This document shows, in pieces, positions 15,397 through 23,694 of a DNA stretch of 64,000 bases. The stretch is from Citrobacter amalonaticus. GTDB lineage: Bacteria > Pseudomonadota > Gammaproteobacteria > Enterobacterales > Enterobacteriaceae. Below the pieces are notes generated by a model, which saw only the letters and a program-made list of their open reading frames with translations, was not told where the DNA came from and ran no database searches. The translations under genes and the position numbers were made by a program. Every line of letters begins with the position of its first letter. Position 1 is the stretch's first letter. The DNA is taken from assembly GCF_001559075.2 (NCBI RefSeq), contig NZ_CP014015.2, forward strand, positions 186,001-250,000. Direction: 5' to 3'.

Positions 15397-17884
15397 GCGC
15401 CCCCTCCTCTTTGATCTCTTCCGGCCCGCCAAATCCGGTGACGTTCGGAACGTGCGCCGTATACCGCTCCACCTCAACCAGTAACGTATGCGCTGAAGGC
15501 CCTTGCGCCAGTTGCGACGTGGCAATATCCGCACTCAGCACATTCGGATCACCATAGGTACAAAGCGTTCCCGCTTTTCCACCTTCCAGCGGCGAATACC
15601 ATGCCCCTTCATGGATACGAATGACGCCAGGTGCATAGTCAGGGCTAATCACCACGCCAGCCAGTATCTGGCCTCGCGCGTTAAATACACGGGCAATATC
15701 GCCAGCCTTTAAGCCTCGCGCGGTGGCATCCTGTTCGCTGATATACAGCGGTTCTCTCCCCGCGACTGCGTAGGTATGGCGAAACGTATCGCTGGAACAA
15801 AGCTGCGAATGAAGGCGTTTGTCAGGATGACAAGACTGCAGATGCAGTGGATAGTTATCTTTGCTATCGCGATGACTACGCTCGAAAGGCTCCATCCAGA
15901 CAGGGTGTCCCGGACAGTCCGGATACTGAAAATCAGCGATCGTTTTGCTGTAAATTTCGATCAGACCGGAAGGCGTACCCAATGGATTTAAATCGGGCTG
16001 ATCGCGAAATTCACTGTGACGAACCCAGGGTTTCCCGGCCGGGTATTCGAAATAGCCCTCTCCCTGCCAGAAGGTGTCAAACTCGGGCATGTTGATGCCG
16101 AGCGAGCTTCCCATTTTTACACCTTCGTCATAAATCGCTTTTATCCACTGCATTTCATCACGGCCTTCACGGTAAACCGCTTCCTGACCAAAACGCTTAC
16201 ACAGCCCGGCGAACACATCAAAATCATGCCGCGCCTCGAACTGCGGTTTCACCACCTGATGCAGCGCCATCAGCCCTTTATTCGAGTTCGTGCCGAACTG
16301 TTCAACATCGTTGCGCTCAAAACGCGTCGTCACGGGCAAGACAATATCGGCGAACCGGCAGGACGCCGTCCATTGATGATCCAGCACCACCACGGTTTCC
16401 AGCTTCTTCCATGCCTCGATCATCCGGTTACGATCCTGTTGCGCATGGAAAGGATTGGCGGCGCTGTAAATCGCCATTTTAATGTCCGGATATGTGATCG
16501 TTTCGCCGTTAAAGGCGATGGCTTTCCCTGGGTCCAACAGGCAGTCAACAATACGTGAGGTAGGTATATGCTCCGAGGCGCCGCGGAAATCGGCCTGATA
16601 TTTCGCCGCTGGCGGATTGTTGATGCTGCCAAGCCCCGACAATACAGGACCGGCAGATGTGACCGTCCCACCGCCGTTGTAGTGCCAGCCAAAGCCCACG
16701 CCTCCCCCCGGCAAACCAATTTGCCCCACCATGCTGGCAAGCACCACCAGCATCCAGGGATATTGTTCGCCGTGGTGCATCCGCTGCGCACACCATCCCC
16801 CCATAAACTGCGTACGCCCTTTCACCAGTTGACGGGCAAACTGACGAATCTGATCTGCCGTCAGTCCACAAATTTCCGCCGCCCACTCGGCGTTTTTCGG
16901 CTGCTTGTCGGTTTCCCCCGTCAGATAAGGGATAAATTGCTCAAAACCCACAGTGTAGTCATTGATAAACCCGACATCATACCGTTTCTCGTCATACAGG
17001 GTATGCGCAACCCCGAGCAACAGGGCAACGTCAGTTTGCGGCCGAAGCGCGAGTTGTTCACAGTTGAGGAAGTTCTGCGACTTGCTGCGAACAGGATCCA
17101 CACTGATAACGCGCATTTTTCCCTTCGCGATGGCTTCTTTTATCTGCTGCCAGTAGCCAAAAGCGTCATGATCGGGAACCAGGAACTCGATCTGTAAATT
17201 TTTAATCGGATCGCATCCCCACAGCACGATGGTATCCGTGTGTTCAATGACCAGCGGCAATGACGTTTGCTGCTCGTAAACTTCCAGCGCACCGATGACA
17301 CGCGGCAGGATAACCTGTGCCGCTGCGGCCGAGTAATCGCCGACGGTCGTCACGTAACTGCCGTGCAACCCCAGCCCACGATCCATCGCTCCGCCCGCTT
17401 TGTGGTATTTTCCCACCATCTGCCAGTCGGCCAGCCCGGTAAATACACCAGAGGATCCATACGTTTTTTGTACTCGCTCCAGCTCTTCATAAAACAGGTC
17501 CAGCGCCTGATCCCAGCTCACACGGACAAAGCGATTATTCCCGCGCTGGCTGCGATCTGATTTCTCACGCTTACGCAGCCAGTCCAGCCGAACCATCGGA
17601 TAACGGACTCGGGAGGGGTTGTAGACCACTTCACGCACGGCATTAAGCATATCGCAGGGGTATTTATCATGTTTAAAGGGGCGGGTTTCAACCCACTCAC
17701 CGTTCTCTACCCGCGCTTCAAACGCGCCAAAATGCGAACCGGACTGGATCCACTGCTGCGGGTTTTCACCTGCCGCCCAGACTTTTTTGATGAGTGGATT
17801 TGGCCCTAATGCACTGGCGGCACCGACGGCCAGCATGCCGGTCAAGAAACGGCGTCGTGCCGGATTAAAATCGTAACTATCCAT
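15386..17884 (-). CDS. torA: TMAO reductase TorA-like molybdoprotein, periplasmic
   Basis: An 832-residue bis-MGD molybdoenzyme of the TMAO/DMSO reductase family; reduces trimethylamine N-oxide using electrons from the TorC-like cytochrome. It starts with a twin-arginine signal (ARRRFLTGMLAVGAASALG, cleavage near VWA-AG). The serine that ligates molybdenum sits in GDYSAAAAQVILPRV. Other motifs: YPMVRLDWLRKR, NRFVRVSWDQALDLFYEEL, GLPGGGVGFGWHYNG, LDHQWTASCRFADIVLPV, and GTPSGLIEIYSKTIADF near the C-terminus. Sequence and the linked torD favour TorA over TorZ/BisC, but S-oxides or N-oxides other than TMAO are possible. Located between yeiP and yeiQ, where K-12 has nothing. Confidence 0.88.
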   Translation of the reverse strand: MDSYDFNPARRRFLTGMLAVGAASALGPNPLIKKVWAAGENPQQWIQSGSHFGAFEARVENGEWVETRPFKHDKYPCDMLNAVREVVYNPSRVRYPMVRLDWLRKREKSDRSQRGNNRFVRVSWDQALDLFYEELERVQKTYGSSGVFTGLADWQMVGKYHKAGGAMDRGLGLHGSYVTTVGDYSAAAAQVILPRVIGALEVYEQQTSLPLVIEHTDTIVLWGCDPIKNLQIEFLVPDHDAFGYWQQIKEAIAKGKMRVISVDPVRSKSQNFLNCEQLALRPQTDVALLLGVAHTLYDEKRYDVGFINDYTVGFEQFIPYLTGETDKQPKNAEWAAEICGLTADQIRQFARQLVKGRTQFMGGWCAQRMHHGEQYPWMLVVLASMVGQIGLPGGGVGFGWHYNGGGTVTSAGPVLSGLGSINNPPAAKYQADFRGASEHIPTSRIVDCLLDPGKAIAFNGETITYPDIKMAIYSAANPFHAQQDRNRMIEAWKKLETVVVLDHQWTASCRFADIVLPVTTRFERNDVEQFGTNSNKGLMALHQVVKPQFEARHDFDVFAGLCKRFGQEAVYREGRDEMQWIKAIYDEGVKMGSSLGINMPEFDTFWQGEGYFEYPAGKPWVRHSEFRDQPDLNPLGTPSGLIEIYSKTIADFQYPDCPGHPVWMEPFERSHRDSKDNYPLHLQSCHPDKRLHSQLCSSDTFRHTYAVAGREPLYISEQDATARGLKAGDIARVFNARGQILAGVVISPDYAPGVIRIHEGAWYSPLEGGKAGTLCTYGDPNVLSADIATSQLAQGPSAHTLLVEVERYTAHVPNVTGFGGPEEIKEEGAHAG

Positions 17885-17893
17885 ACGTTATCC

Positions 17894-19027
17894 TCATTTA
17901 TCTGTGGTTGCCGATACGTCGCTGGCATGTGTCTGGAGGTATTTCAACAGCGTCCGTTCCTCTACCGGATTGAGCCGGTAATAGCTGGACATCGCTTTCA
18001 ACCCGGCGATCCAGCCATTAGCGGTATAACGGTCGGTCGGTGGCGTGCTGTGGCAGGCGCTACAGGTGGATTGCAACATCTGATCGGTGTATTGCCAGAC
18101 GGGGTCGATGCGATCGATAAACCCATCTGCAGAAGTCCAGGCCGTAATGCTGACCTGCTGCCACTCCGCATGAGAATCGGGGTCGGTTTGGGTCTGCAGG
18201 ATTTTGACATTCGCCATCAGCGCGGCATCCAGGACGGCAGAAAACACGCGTTTTCCCCGGTACTGTGTAATCACTCTCCCGCGCCCTTTACTCTCTCGCC
18301 AACCCGTCAGCTCAAGTTGCACCTGATTGCCCACTTTTTTGAGGATCCTGACTTCGGTCGCCGGAAAAAGCAGGGCTTTCCCTGCCGGTTCCTCCGCCGT
18401 GGCGGTCAGCGCTTTTTCCGTCAGCGAATAAAGCGTGGTCGCATCCGGGAATTGCTCTCCCTGCTTCTGCAATTGCTTATAGCGCTCGCGAAAACCACTG
18501 CTCATGTCTGGCTTGTGGTGCGCGATCCCCTTATGACAATCAATGCAGTTACTGTCTTTTGCCGCCGCAGCGGTCATTTGCGCCATCGCGTTGGATGACT
18601 GTTTTGCGTGATCCATGGCGTCATAGCTGTGGCAGGATTTACACGCTGCGGAATGGTTGGCACTCATTCTCGTCCACTCCCGCTGTGCCAGTTCTGCACG
18701 CTTCTGGCTCAATTTTTCAGGCGTGTCGATAGAGGGTGAGATAAAGGTGTGGTACAGATCGCTTAATGCTTCCGTCTTGCGCTCAAGGGTGGGGATAACG
18801 CCCGGCGGAATATGACAATCTTTGCATTCTGCACGTACCCCTGAAGCATTACGGAAGTGAATACTGCTCTCGTATTCTTGGCCGACCGTGCGCATCGAAT
18901 GGCACGATACACAAAATTCGGTACTGCTGGTGTAATGAACGCCTTGCCACGTTCCCCACAGGACAAGCGCCATTGCTATCGCGCCTCCTAATACATACCA
19001 AAGGGCATTTTTCCTAATCCTCGACAT
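17894..19027 (-). CDS. torC: TorC-like pentahaem c-type cytochrome (quinol dehydrogenase)
   Basis: A 377-residue NapC/NirT-family cytochrome anchored by one N-terminal membrane helix (WYVLGGAIAMALVLWGTWQG). Five CXXCH haem sites are visible: EFCVSCHSM, AECKDCHIPP, AACKSCHSYD, NCIDCHKGIAHH and, in the separate C-terminal domain, STCSACHST. Four haems in the NapC part plus one C-terminal haem is the TorC/TorY design. It takes electrons from menaquinol to the periplasmic reductase. First gene of torC-torA-torD; 9 bp to torA. Its haems require the ccm genes further along the window. TorC versus TorY cannot be settled by length (377, between the two). Confidence 0.88.
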   Translation of the reverse strand: MSRIRKNALWYVLGGAIAMALVLWGTWQGVHYTSSTEFCVSCHSMRTVGQEYESSIHFRNASGVRAECKDCHIPPGVIPTLERKTEALSDLYHTFISPSIDTPEKLSQKRAELAQREWTRMSANHSAACKSCHSYDAMDHAKQSSNAMAQMTAAAAKDSNCIDCHKGIAHHKPDMSSGFRERYKQLQKQGEQFPDATTLYSLTEKALTATAEEPAGKALLFPATEVRILKKVGNQVQLELTGWRESKGRGRVITQYRGKRVFSAVLDAALMANVKILQTQTDPDSHAEWQQVSITAWTSADGFIDRIDPVWQYTDQMLQSTCSACHSTPPTDRYTANGWIAGLKAMSSYYRLNPVEERTLLKYLQTHASDVSATTDK

Positions 19028-19104
19028 AGCGGCCTCCGTTATTTTAATTACGGAACGCTAAGGGATATTAAATCGTAATAATAGTGACACCCGCCTCAGA
19101 GAAT

Positions 19105-19132
19105 AGGAACAGCCCATCGTCTATGAGGAACA
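19105..19132. repeat. AGGAACA direct repeat, 21-bp period, in the torC/MocR intergenic region
   Basis: AGGAACA occurs at 19105-19111 and 19126-19132, exactly two helical turns apart, in the 133-bp gap between the divergent torC and MocR-type genes. A related CGGAACG lies at 19051. MocR regulators commonly bind direct repeats, so this is a candidate operator; no TorR box was recognised. Confidence 0.4.
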
Positions 19133-19160
19133 TCAAAATAAGGCGAAAGGAAAACGCATA

Positions 19161-20675
19161 ATGTATTATCAATGCTCAAACAAGGATTTCCTCATGCTAA
19201 CGTTACCTCTGGACAGAGAAAGCCATCTCCCTTTGCAACTACAAATTTTTCAGTATTATTTCCAGGCAATCCAGCATGGCGATGTTCTCCGTGGCGATAA
19301 ACTTCCGTCAATACGCGAGCTAGCCCAGAGATTAAACGTGGCGAAGATTACGGTCGTCATGGCGTACGAAAAACTTGTCAGCGCAGGATTGATCAAGAGT
19401 CGGCAGGGTATAGGCTATGAGGTCGTGTTCGCGACGCCTATGCGGAATATCCCTTTTCATGCCATTTCTGACACGGGTTCTCCTCCTGCGAAGCCTGAGC
19501 CTGCAGGGATCTCAACGGATGTTTATGCTGAGGCCAGTCGGGAATATTACTGTCGTTTGGGCATCCCGGATCCGAATGCGTTTCCATGGTCCAGTTGGCG
19601 AAAATGGAATAATGCACCCACGGCACTCAAGGAACAATTATTTACCCAATATCATTCACCAAATGGATTGCTTTCTCTCCGTGAGCAGGTCGTTCGTTAT
19701 CTGAATTTATCAAGAGGGATTAATTGCAATCCAGAAAGCATCATTATTACCAATGGCATTCAGGAGGGACTCTCTCTTCTCAGTCAGATATTTATTACAC
19801 ATTACACAATTCGTCATAAAAAGAAATGTCACATTGTGACCGAGTCACCTTGCTATTCTGGTGCGTGGCATCTGTTTAATTATCATGGTGCCACTGTTAC
19901 CGCAATTGAAGTGGATAAAAACGGTCTTTGTACAGATAAACTGCCTGAGAGCGATACGCAACTGTGTTATGTCACACCCGCACATCAATATCCGATGGGC
20001 GGCACACTTTCGCTCGAACGACGTAAGATACTGCTGACCTGGGCCTTACGTGTCGGGGCTTATATCATCGAGGATGATTATGACTCAGCATTTTCCTATG
20101 GAGAAAACCCCTTACCGCCGCTGAAAACGATGGATTTTCACGATCGGGTCATCTACATGGGGACCTTTTCCAAAACGCTTGGTCCAGGTGCTCGACTGGG
20201 TTATCTGATCTGTCCGGATGAACTTCTTCCAACCCTGCAAACGATCAAAGCACTCAATAACAACGGCAGTCAGTGGCTGTTGCAGCAGTTTCTGGCCGAT
20301 TTGATGCAAAATCAGGTGTTCTATACCCATCTCAGCAAACTGGCCTGCGACTACGCACTGCGTCTCACCTTATTGCGGGATGGCCTCTCCTCTTTATTCA
20401 CGGAAGGCGAGATCGACGGCGCTTGTGCCGGATTGCATCTCTCCCTGCGTCTGCCCTGGTCGCAGGATCGCGTGACGCAATTGCGCCAGCGCTGCCTGCT
20501 GGCCGGCGTACGGTTTGATACATTGCAGGAAATTGAAAACGGCTCAGAAACGCCATGGCGGAAAAATAATCAGGATGGGGTGATGTTCTTCGGTTTTGGC
20601 GGGTTACAGGTGCAACAACTCAGAAAAGTACTGAGCGTTCTTGAGCAGGAAATGCGGGCATTATTACCGCTTTAG
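19161..20675 (+). CDS. MocR-type regulator (GntR winged helix + PLP aminotransferase domain)
   Basis: A 504-residue regulator of the MocR/GabR/PdxR class. The N-terminal GntR winged helix spans about residues 20-85 (LPLQLQIFQYYFQAI, LPSIRELAQRLNVAKITV, YEKLVSAGLIKSRQG). After a linker, a fold-type I aminotransferase domain carries IIEDDYDSAFSY and the PLP-binding lysine Lys338 in MGTFSKTLGPGARLGY. It is divergent from torC, 133 bp away, so it probably controls the tor operon and/or itself. Two starts are possible, 19161 (AAAGGA 9 bases upstream) and 19194 (AAGGA 7 bases upstream, also in frame). The effector is unknown; an amine or amino acid bound to PLP is typical of the class. Confidence 0.85.
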   Translation: MYYQCSNKDFLMLTLPLDRESHLPLQLQIFQYYFQAIQHGDVLRGDKLPSIRELAQRLNVAKITVVMAYEKLVSAGLIKSRQGIGYEVVFATPMRNIPFHAISDTGSPPAKPEPAGISTDVYAEASREYYCRLGIPDPNAFPWSSWRKWNNAPTALKEQLFTQYHSPNGLLSLREQVVRYLNLSRGINCNPESIIITNGIQEGLSLLSQIFITHYTIRHKKKCHIVTESPCYSGAWHLFNYHGATVTAIEVDKNGLCTDKLPESDTQLCYVTPAHQYPMGGTLSLERRKILLTWALRVGAYIIEDDYDSAFSYGENPLPPLKTMDFHDRVIYMGTFSKTLGPGARLGYLICPDELLPTLQTIKALNNNGSQWLLQQFLADLMQNQVFYTHLSKLACDYALRLTLLRDGLSSLFTEGEIDGACAGLHLSLRLPWSQDRVTQLRQRCLLAGVRFDTLQEIENGSETPWRKNNQDGVMFFGFGGLQVQQLRKVLSVLEQEMRALLPL

Positions 20676-20683
20676 TGAGCGAT

Positions 20684-20706
20684 AAGGGGCGATAAACTCG
20701 CCCCTT
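20684..20706. terminator. Convergent terminator between the MocR gene and uxuA
   Basis: AAGGGGCGA-N5-TCGCCCCTT, perfect 9-bp arms, lying between two convergent stops 40 bp apart. Confidence 0.8.
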
Positions 20707-20715
20707 CATCAACCA

Positions 20716-21906
20716 TTACAGCAGGTCGCGGAACTGGGTCATTTTCAGTGCCAGTTCAACACCGCGCACTTCCGCCAGCCCTTTCAGACGGCCAATCGCG
20801 GAATAACCCGGATTAGTTTTCTTATGCAGATCGTCCAGCATCTGATGACCGTGATCGGGACGCATCGGAATCGGACGCAAATCCCCCGCCTTCTTGCGGC
20901 GCTGCTCTTCGGTCAGAATCGCCGTCACCACCGCCACCATATTCACATCACCCTGCAGATGCGCGCCTTCATGGAAGGTTTTCGGATTCGCTTCGCGGCA
21001 CGTCGAGCGCAGGTGGGTAAAGTGGATACGATCGCCAAAGGTTTCAATCATTTTCACCAGATCGTTATCCGCACGAACGCCGTAAGAGCCTGTGCACATG
21101 GTGAAACCGTTGTAGATGCTGTCGACGGTCTCTTTCAGCCACTGCATATCTTCAATGGTGGAGACAATGCGTGGTAACCCGAGAATCGGGCGCGGCGGAT
21201 CGTCAGGATGCACCGCCAGACGCACGCCAACCTCTTCAGCCACCGGTACAATCGCACGCAGGAACACGGCCATATTGTCACGCAGATCGTCTTTGCTGAT
21301 GCCGTCATACTCGGCCAGACGCGCACGGAACTGATCGAGCGTATAACCCTCTTCCGCGCCAGGCAGACCGGCAATGATATTACGGGTCAGTTTTTCGATA
21401 TCCGCGTCGCTCATAGCATTGAAATAAGCCAGCGCCTGACGCTGTTCTTCTTCGCTATAGTCTGCTTCCGCGCCCGCACGTTTGAGGATATGTAACTCAA
21501 AAGCGGCGAAGGCTATTTGATCGAAACGCAGCGCTTTCGAGCCGTCCGGCAATTCGAACTCGAGATCGGTACGCGTCCAGTCCAGAATCGGCATGAAGTT
21601 ATAGCAGACGGTGTCGATGCCGCAGGCCGCCAGATTGCGGATGCTCTGCTGATAATTCGCGATCCATGTCTGATACTGACCGGAGCGGGTCTTGATCTCT
21701 TCATGAACCGGAATACTTTCGACGACCGACCAGGTTAATCCTTTTTCCGCCAGAATCGCCTGACGTTTTTTAATCTCGTCGACCGGCCATACTTCGCCGT
21801 TCGGAATGTGGTGCAATGCTGTCACAACGCCCGTTGCGCCAGCCTGACGCACATCATCAAGCGATACCGGATCGTTAGGCCCGTACCAACGCCAGGTTTG
21901 TTCCAT
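20716..21906 (-). CDS. uxuA: Mannonate dehydratase
   Basis: A 396-residue TIM-barrel metalloenzyme that dehydrates D-mannonate to 2-keto-3-deoxygluconate in glucuronate breakdown; length is that of E. coli UxuA. Visible: MEQTWRWYGPNDPVSLDDVR at the start, RLAVHPDDPP near residue 225, THLRSTCREANPKTFHEGAH near 300 and MRPDHGHQMLDD near 345, all metal/substrate-site regions of the family. In K-12 uxuA sits with uxuB elsewhere; here it is single and divergent from yeiQ, sharing a 205-bp region with two ExuR/UxuR-like operators. Confidence 0.95.
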   Translation of the reverse strand: MEQTWRWYGPNDPVSLDDVRQAGATGVVTALHHIPNGEVWPVDEIKKRQAILAEKGLTWSVVESIPVHEEIKTRSGQYQTWIANYQQSIRNLAACGIDTVCYNFMPILDWTRTDLEFELPDGSKALRFDQIAFAAFELHILKRAGAEADYSEEEQRQALAYFNAMSDADIEKLTRNIIAGLPGAEEGYTLDQFRARLAEYDGISKDDLRDNMAVFLRAIVPVAEEVGVRLAVHPDDPPRPILGLPRIVSTIEDMQWLKETVDSIYNGFTMCTGSYGVRADNDLVKMIETFGDRIHFTHLRSTCREANPKTFHEGAHLQGDVNMVAVVTAILTEEQRRKKAGDLRPIPMRPDHGHQMLDDLHKKTNPGYSAIGRLKGLAEVRGVELALKMTQFRDLL

Positions 21907-21920
21907 TGCTTTACCTCACA

Positions 21921-21938
21921 AAGTTGTTATACCAAATT
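21921..21938. promoter_or_regulatory. ExuR/UxuR-like operator, uxuA side
   Basis: AAGTTGTTATACCAAATT matches 15 of 18 positions of the AAATTGG-TATA-CCAATTT-type consensus recalled for ExuR/UxuR. It begins 15 bp upstream of the uxuA start, a typical repressing position. Confidence 0.6.
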
Positions 21939-22003
21939 AGTTTACCTGAATGACGACTACCATACAGGCTTCTGCGCACTGATCAATAAAAGGGGCGTGA
22001 TTG

Positions 22004-22019
22004 ATTGATCCAGCTCACA
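22004..22019. promoter_or_regulatory. CRP-like site between uxuA and yeiQ
   Basis: ATTGA-N6-TCACA matches 8 of 10 core positions of the CRP consensus TGTGA-N6-TCACA. It lies near the middle of the divergent region, between the two ExuR/UxuR-like sites, as expected for catabolite control of sugar-acid genes. Confidence 0.5.
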
Positions 22020-22030
22020 TTACCCGGATA

Positions 22031-22048
22031 AATTCGGCTTACCAATTT
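22031..22048. promoter_or_regulatory. ExuR/UxuR-like operator, yeiQ side
   Basis: AATTCGGCTTACCAATTT matches 14 of 18 positions of the same consensus as the uxuA-side site, with an exact right half TTACCAATTT. It lies 64 bp upstream of the yeiQ start. Confidence 0.5.
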
Positions 22049-22111
22049 AATTTGTTGTCATATAACTTTACACTGCCGTTGTTAATTTATGGTTAATCAG
22101 GTGTGTAATAA

Positions 22112-23578
22112 ATGACTACAATTGCCTCAGCAATATTGCCGGATGGCGTACAAACGCCACGCTATGACCGCCAGCAACTGAAAACCCGCATGGTGCATTT
22201 CGGTTTTGGCGCCTTTCATCGTGCGCATCAGGCATTACTGACCGATCGGGTGCTGAATGCCCAGGGCGGAGATTGGGGAATTTGTGAAATCAGCCTGTTC
22301 AGCGGCGACACGTTGATGCGTCAACTCCGCGAACAGGATCATTTATACTCCGTGCTGGAAAAAGGCGCAGACGGCAATCAGGCGATTATCGTCGGTGCCG
22401 TCAACGAATGCCTGAATGCGAAACTCGATTCGCTCGTCGCCATTATCGAAAAGTTCTGCGAACCTCAGGTGGCGATTGTCTCGCTGACTATCACCGAAAA
22501 AGGGTATTGCATCGATCCGGCAACCGGCGCGCTGGACCTGACAAATCCGCGCATTATTCACGACCTGCAATCGCCTGATGAACCCCATTCAGCACCGGGT
22601 ATTCTGGTGGAAGCGCTGTCGCGTCGACAGGCACGCGGCCTGGCACCTTTCACTGTACTCTCCTGCGATAACATTCCTGATAACGGCCACGTGGTGAAGA
22701 ACGCCGTGCTAGGGATGGCGGAAAAACGCTCTCCCGCGCTGGCAGACTGGATCCGCGAGCACGTCAGCTTTCCTGCCACGATGGTCGACCGCATTGTTCC
22801 GGCCGCCACGGAAGACTCTCTGGCTGAAATCACCCGCGAACTGGGCGTGACCGATCCTTGCGCCATCAGCTGTGAACCGTTCATTCAATGGGTGGTTGAA
22901 GACCACTTTGTCGCCGGTCGTCCCGCATGGGAAGCGGCTGGCGTGCAGATGGTCAGCGATGTGCGTCCCTGGGAAGAGATGAAATTGCGGATGCTTAATG
23001 GCAGCCACTCGTTTCTCGCGTATCTCGGTTATCTTTCCGGATTTCAGCATATTAATGAGTGCATGCAGGACAGCGCGTTCCGCGAAGCCGCGTACCGACT
23101 GATGATGGATGAACAGGCGCCGACGCTGACTATTACTGACGTGGATTTGACCGGCTACGCGCAAAGCCTGATTGAACGCTTTGCGAATCCGGCACTGAAG
23201 CATAAAACCTGGCAAATCGCGATGGACGGCAGTCAGAAGCTGCCTCAGCGGATGCTGGCGGGTATTCGCCTTCATCTGGCGCGCGAAAGTGCATGGCCAT
23301 TACTGGCGCTGGGCGTGGCGGGATGGATGCGCTACGTCAGCGGCGTCGATGACGCCGGTGTGACCATCGACGTTCGCGACCCGCTGAATGATAAAATCCG
23401 CGCTATCGTGGCCACCCATCATGAAGATCAGCGCGTGTCGGCACTGCTCTCCTTATCGGAAATTTTTGGCAACGACCTCCCGCACAATCCTGTTTTTGTC
23501 CAGGCGATTGAAGCGGCCTGGCAGCGTATCGCGCAACACGGTGCACATCAGGCGGTGATTGATACGTTAAAAAGTTAA
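22112..23578 (+). CDS. yeiQ: YeiQ, mannitol dehydrogenase-family oxidoreductase (hexuronate type)
   Basis: A 488-residue NAD-dependent long-chain polyol dehydrogenase, same length as E. coli YeiQ. The N-terminal Rossmann region has MVHFGFGAFHRAHQALLTD; the C-terminal catalytic domain has MLNGSHSFLAYLGYL and WQIAMDGSQKLPQRM with the family catalytic Lys and nearby Asn/His. Relatives include UxuB (fructuronate reductase), UxaB and mannitol dehydrogenase. Its divergent pairing with uxuA under shared ExuR/UxuR-like sites suggests it reduces fructuronate to mannonate, or a related hexuronate, here; that is inference. No separate uxuB is present in the window. Confidence 0.9.
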   Translation: MTTIASAILPDGVQTPRYDRQQLKTRMVHFGFGAFHRAHQALLTDRVLNAQGGDWGICEISLFSGDTLMRQLREQDHLYSVLEKGADGNQAIIVGAVNECLNAKLDSLVAIIEKFCEPQVAIVSLTITEKGYCIDPATGALDLTNPRIIHDLQSPDEPHSAPGILVEALSRRQARGLAPFTVLSCDNIPDNGHVVKNAVLGMAEKRSPALADWIREHVSFPATMVDRIVPAATEDSLAEITRELGVTDPCAISCEPFIQWVVEDHFVAGRPAWEAAGVQMVSDVRPWEEMKLRMLNGSHSFLAYLGYLSGFQHINECMQDSAFREAAYRLMMDEQAPTLTITDVDLTGYAQSLIERFANPALKHKTWQIAMDGSQKLPQRMLAGIRLHLARESAWPLLALGVAGWMRYVSGVDDAGVTIDVRDPLNDKIRAIVATHHEDQRVSALLSLSEIFGNDLPHNPVFVQAIEAAWQRIAQHGAHQAVIDTLKS

Positions 23579-23694
23579 CAATTTCTGCCATTAAGGCGGA
23601 CGGAGACCGTCTTCGTTCGCCCCGCCCTTCTCTTTTTCACTTTTTTTCGCCAGGATTAATGGAAACCGTTACGGTACATTATTCTGGAGCAGGC

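Noticed and set aside
19028..19160. TorR boxes upstream of torC
   Set aside because: No CTGTTCATAT-like decamer was found in the gap.
23579..23694. Terminator after yeiQ
   Set aside because: The AAGGCGG...CGCCCTT arms are out of register and do not form a convincing stem before the T-rich stretch.
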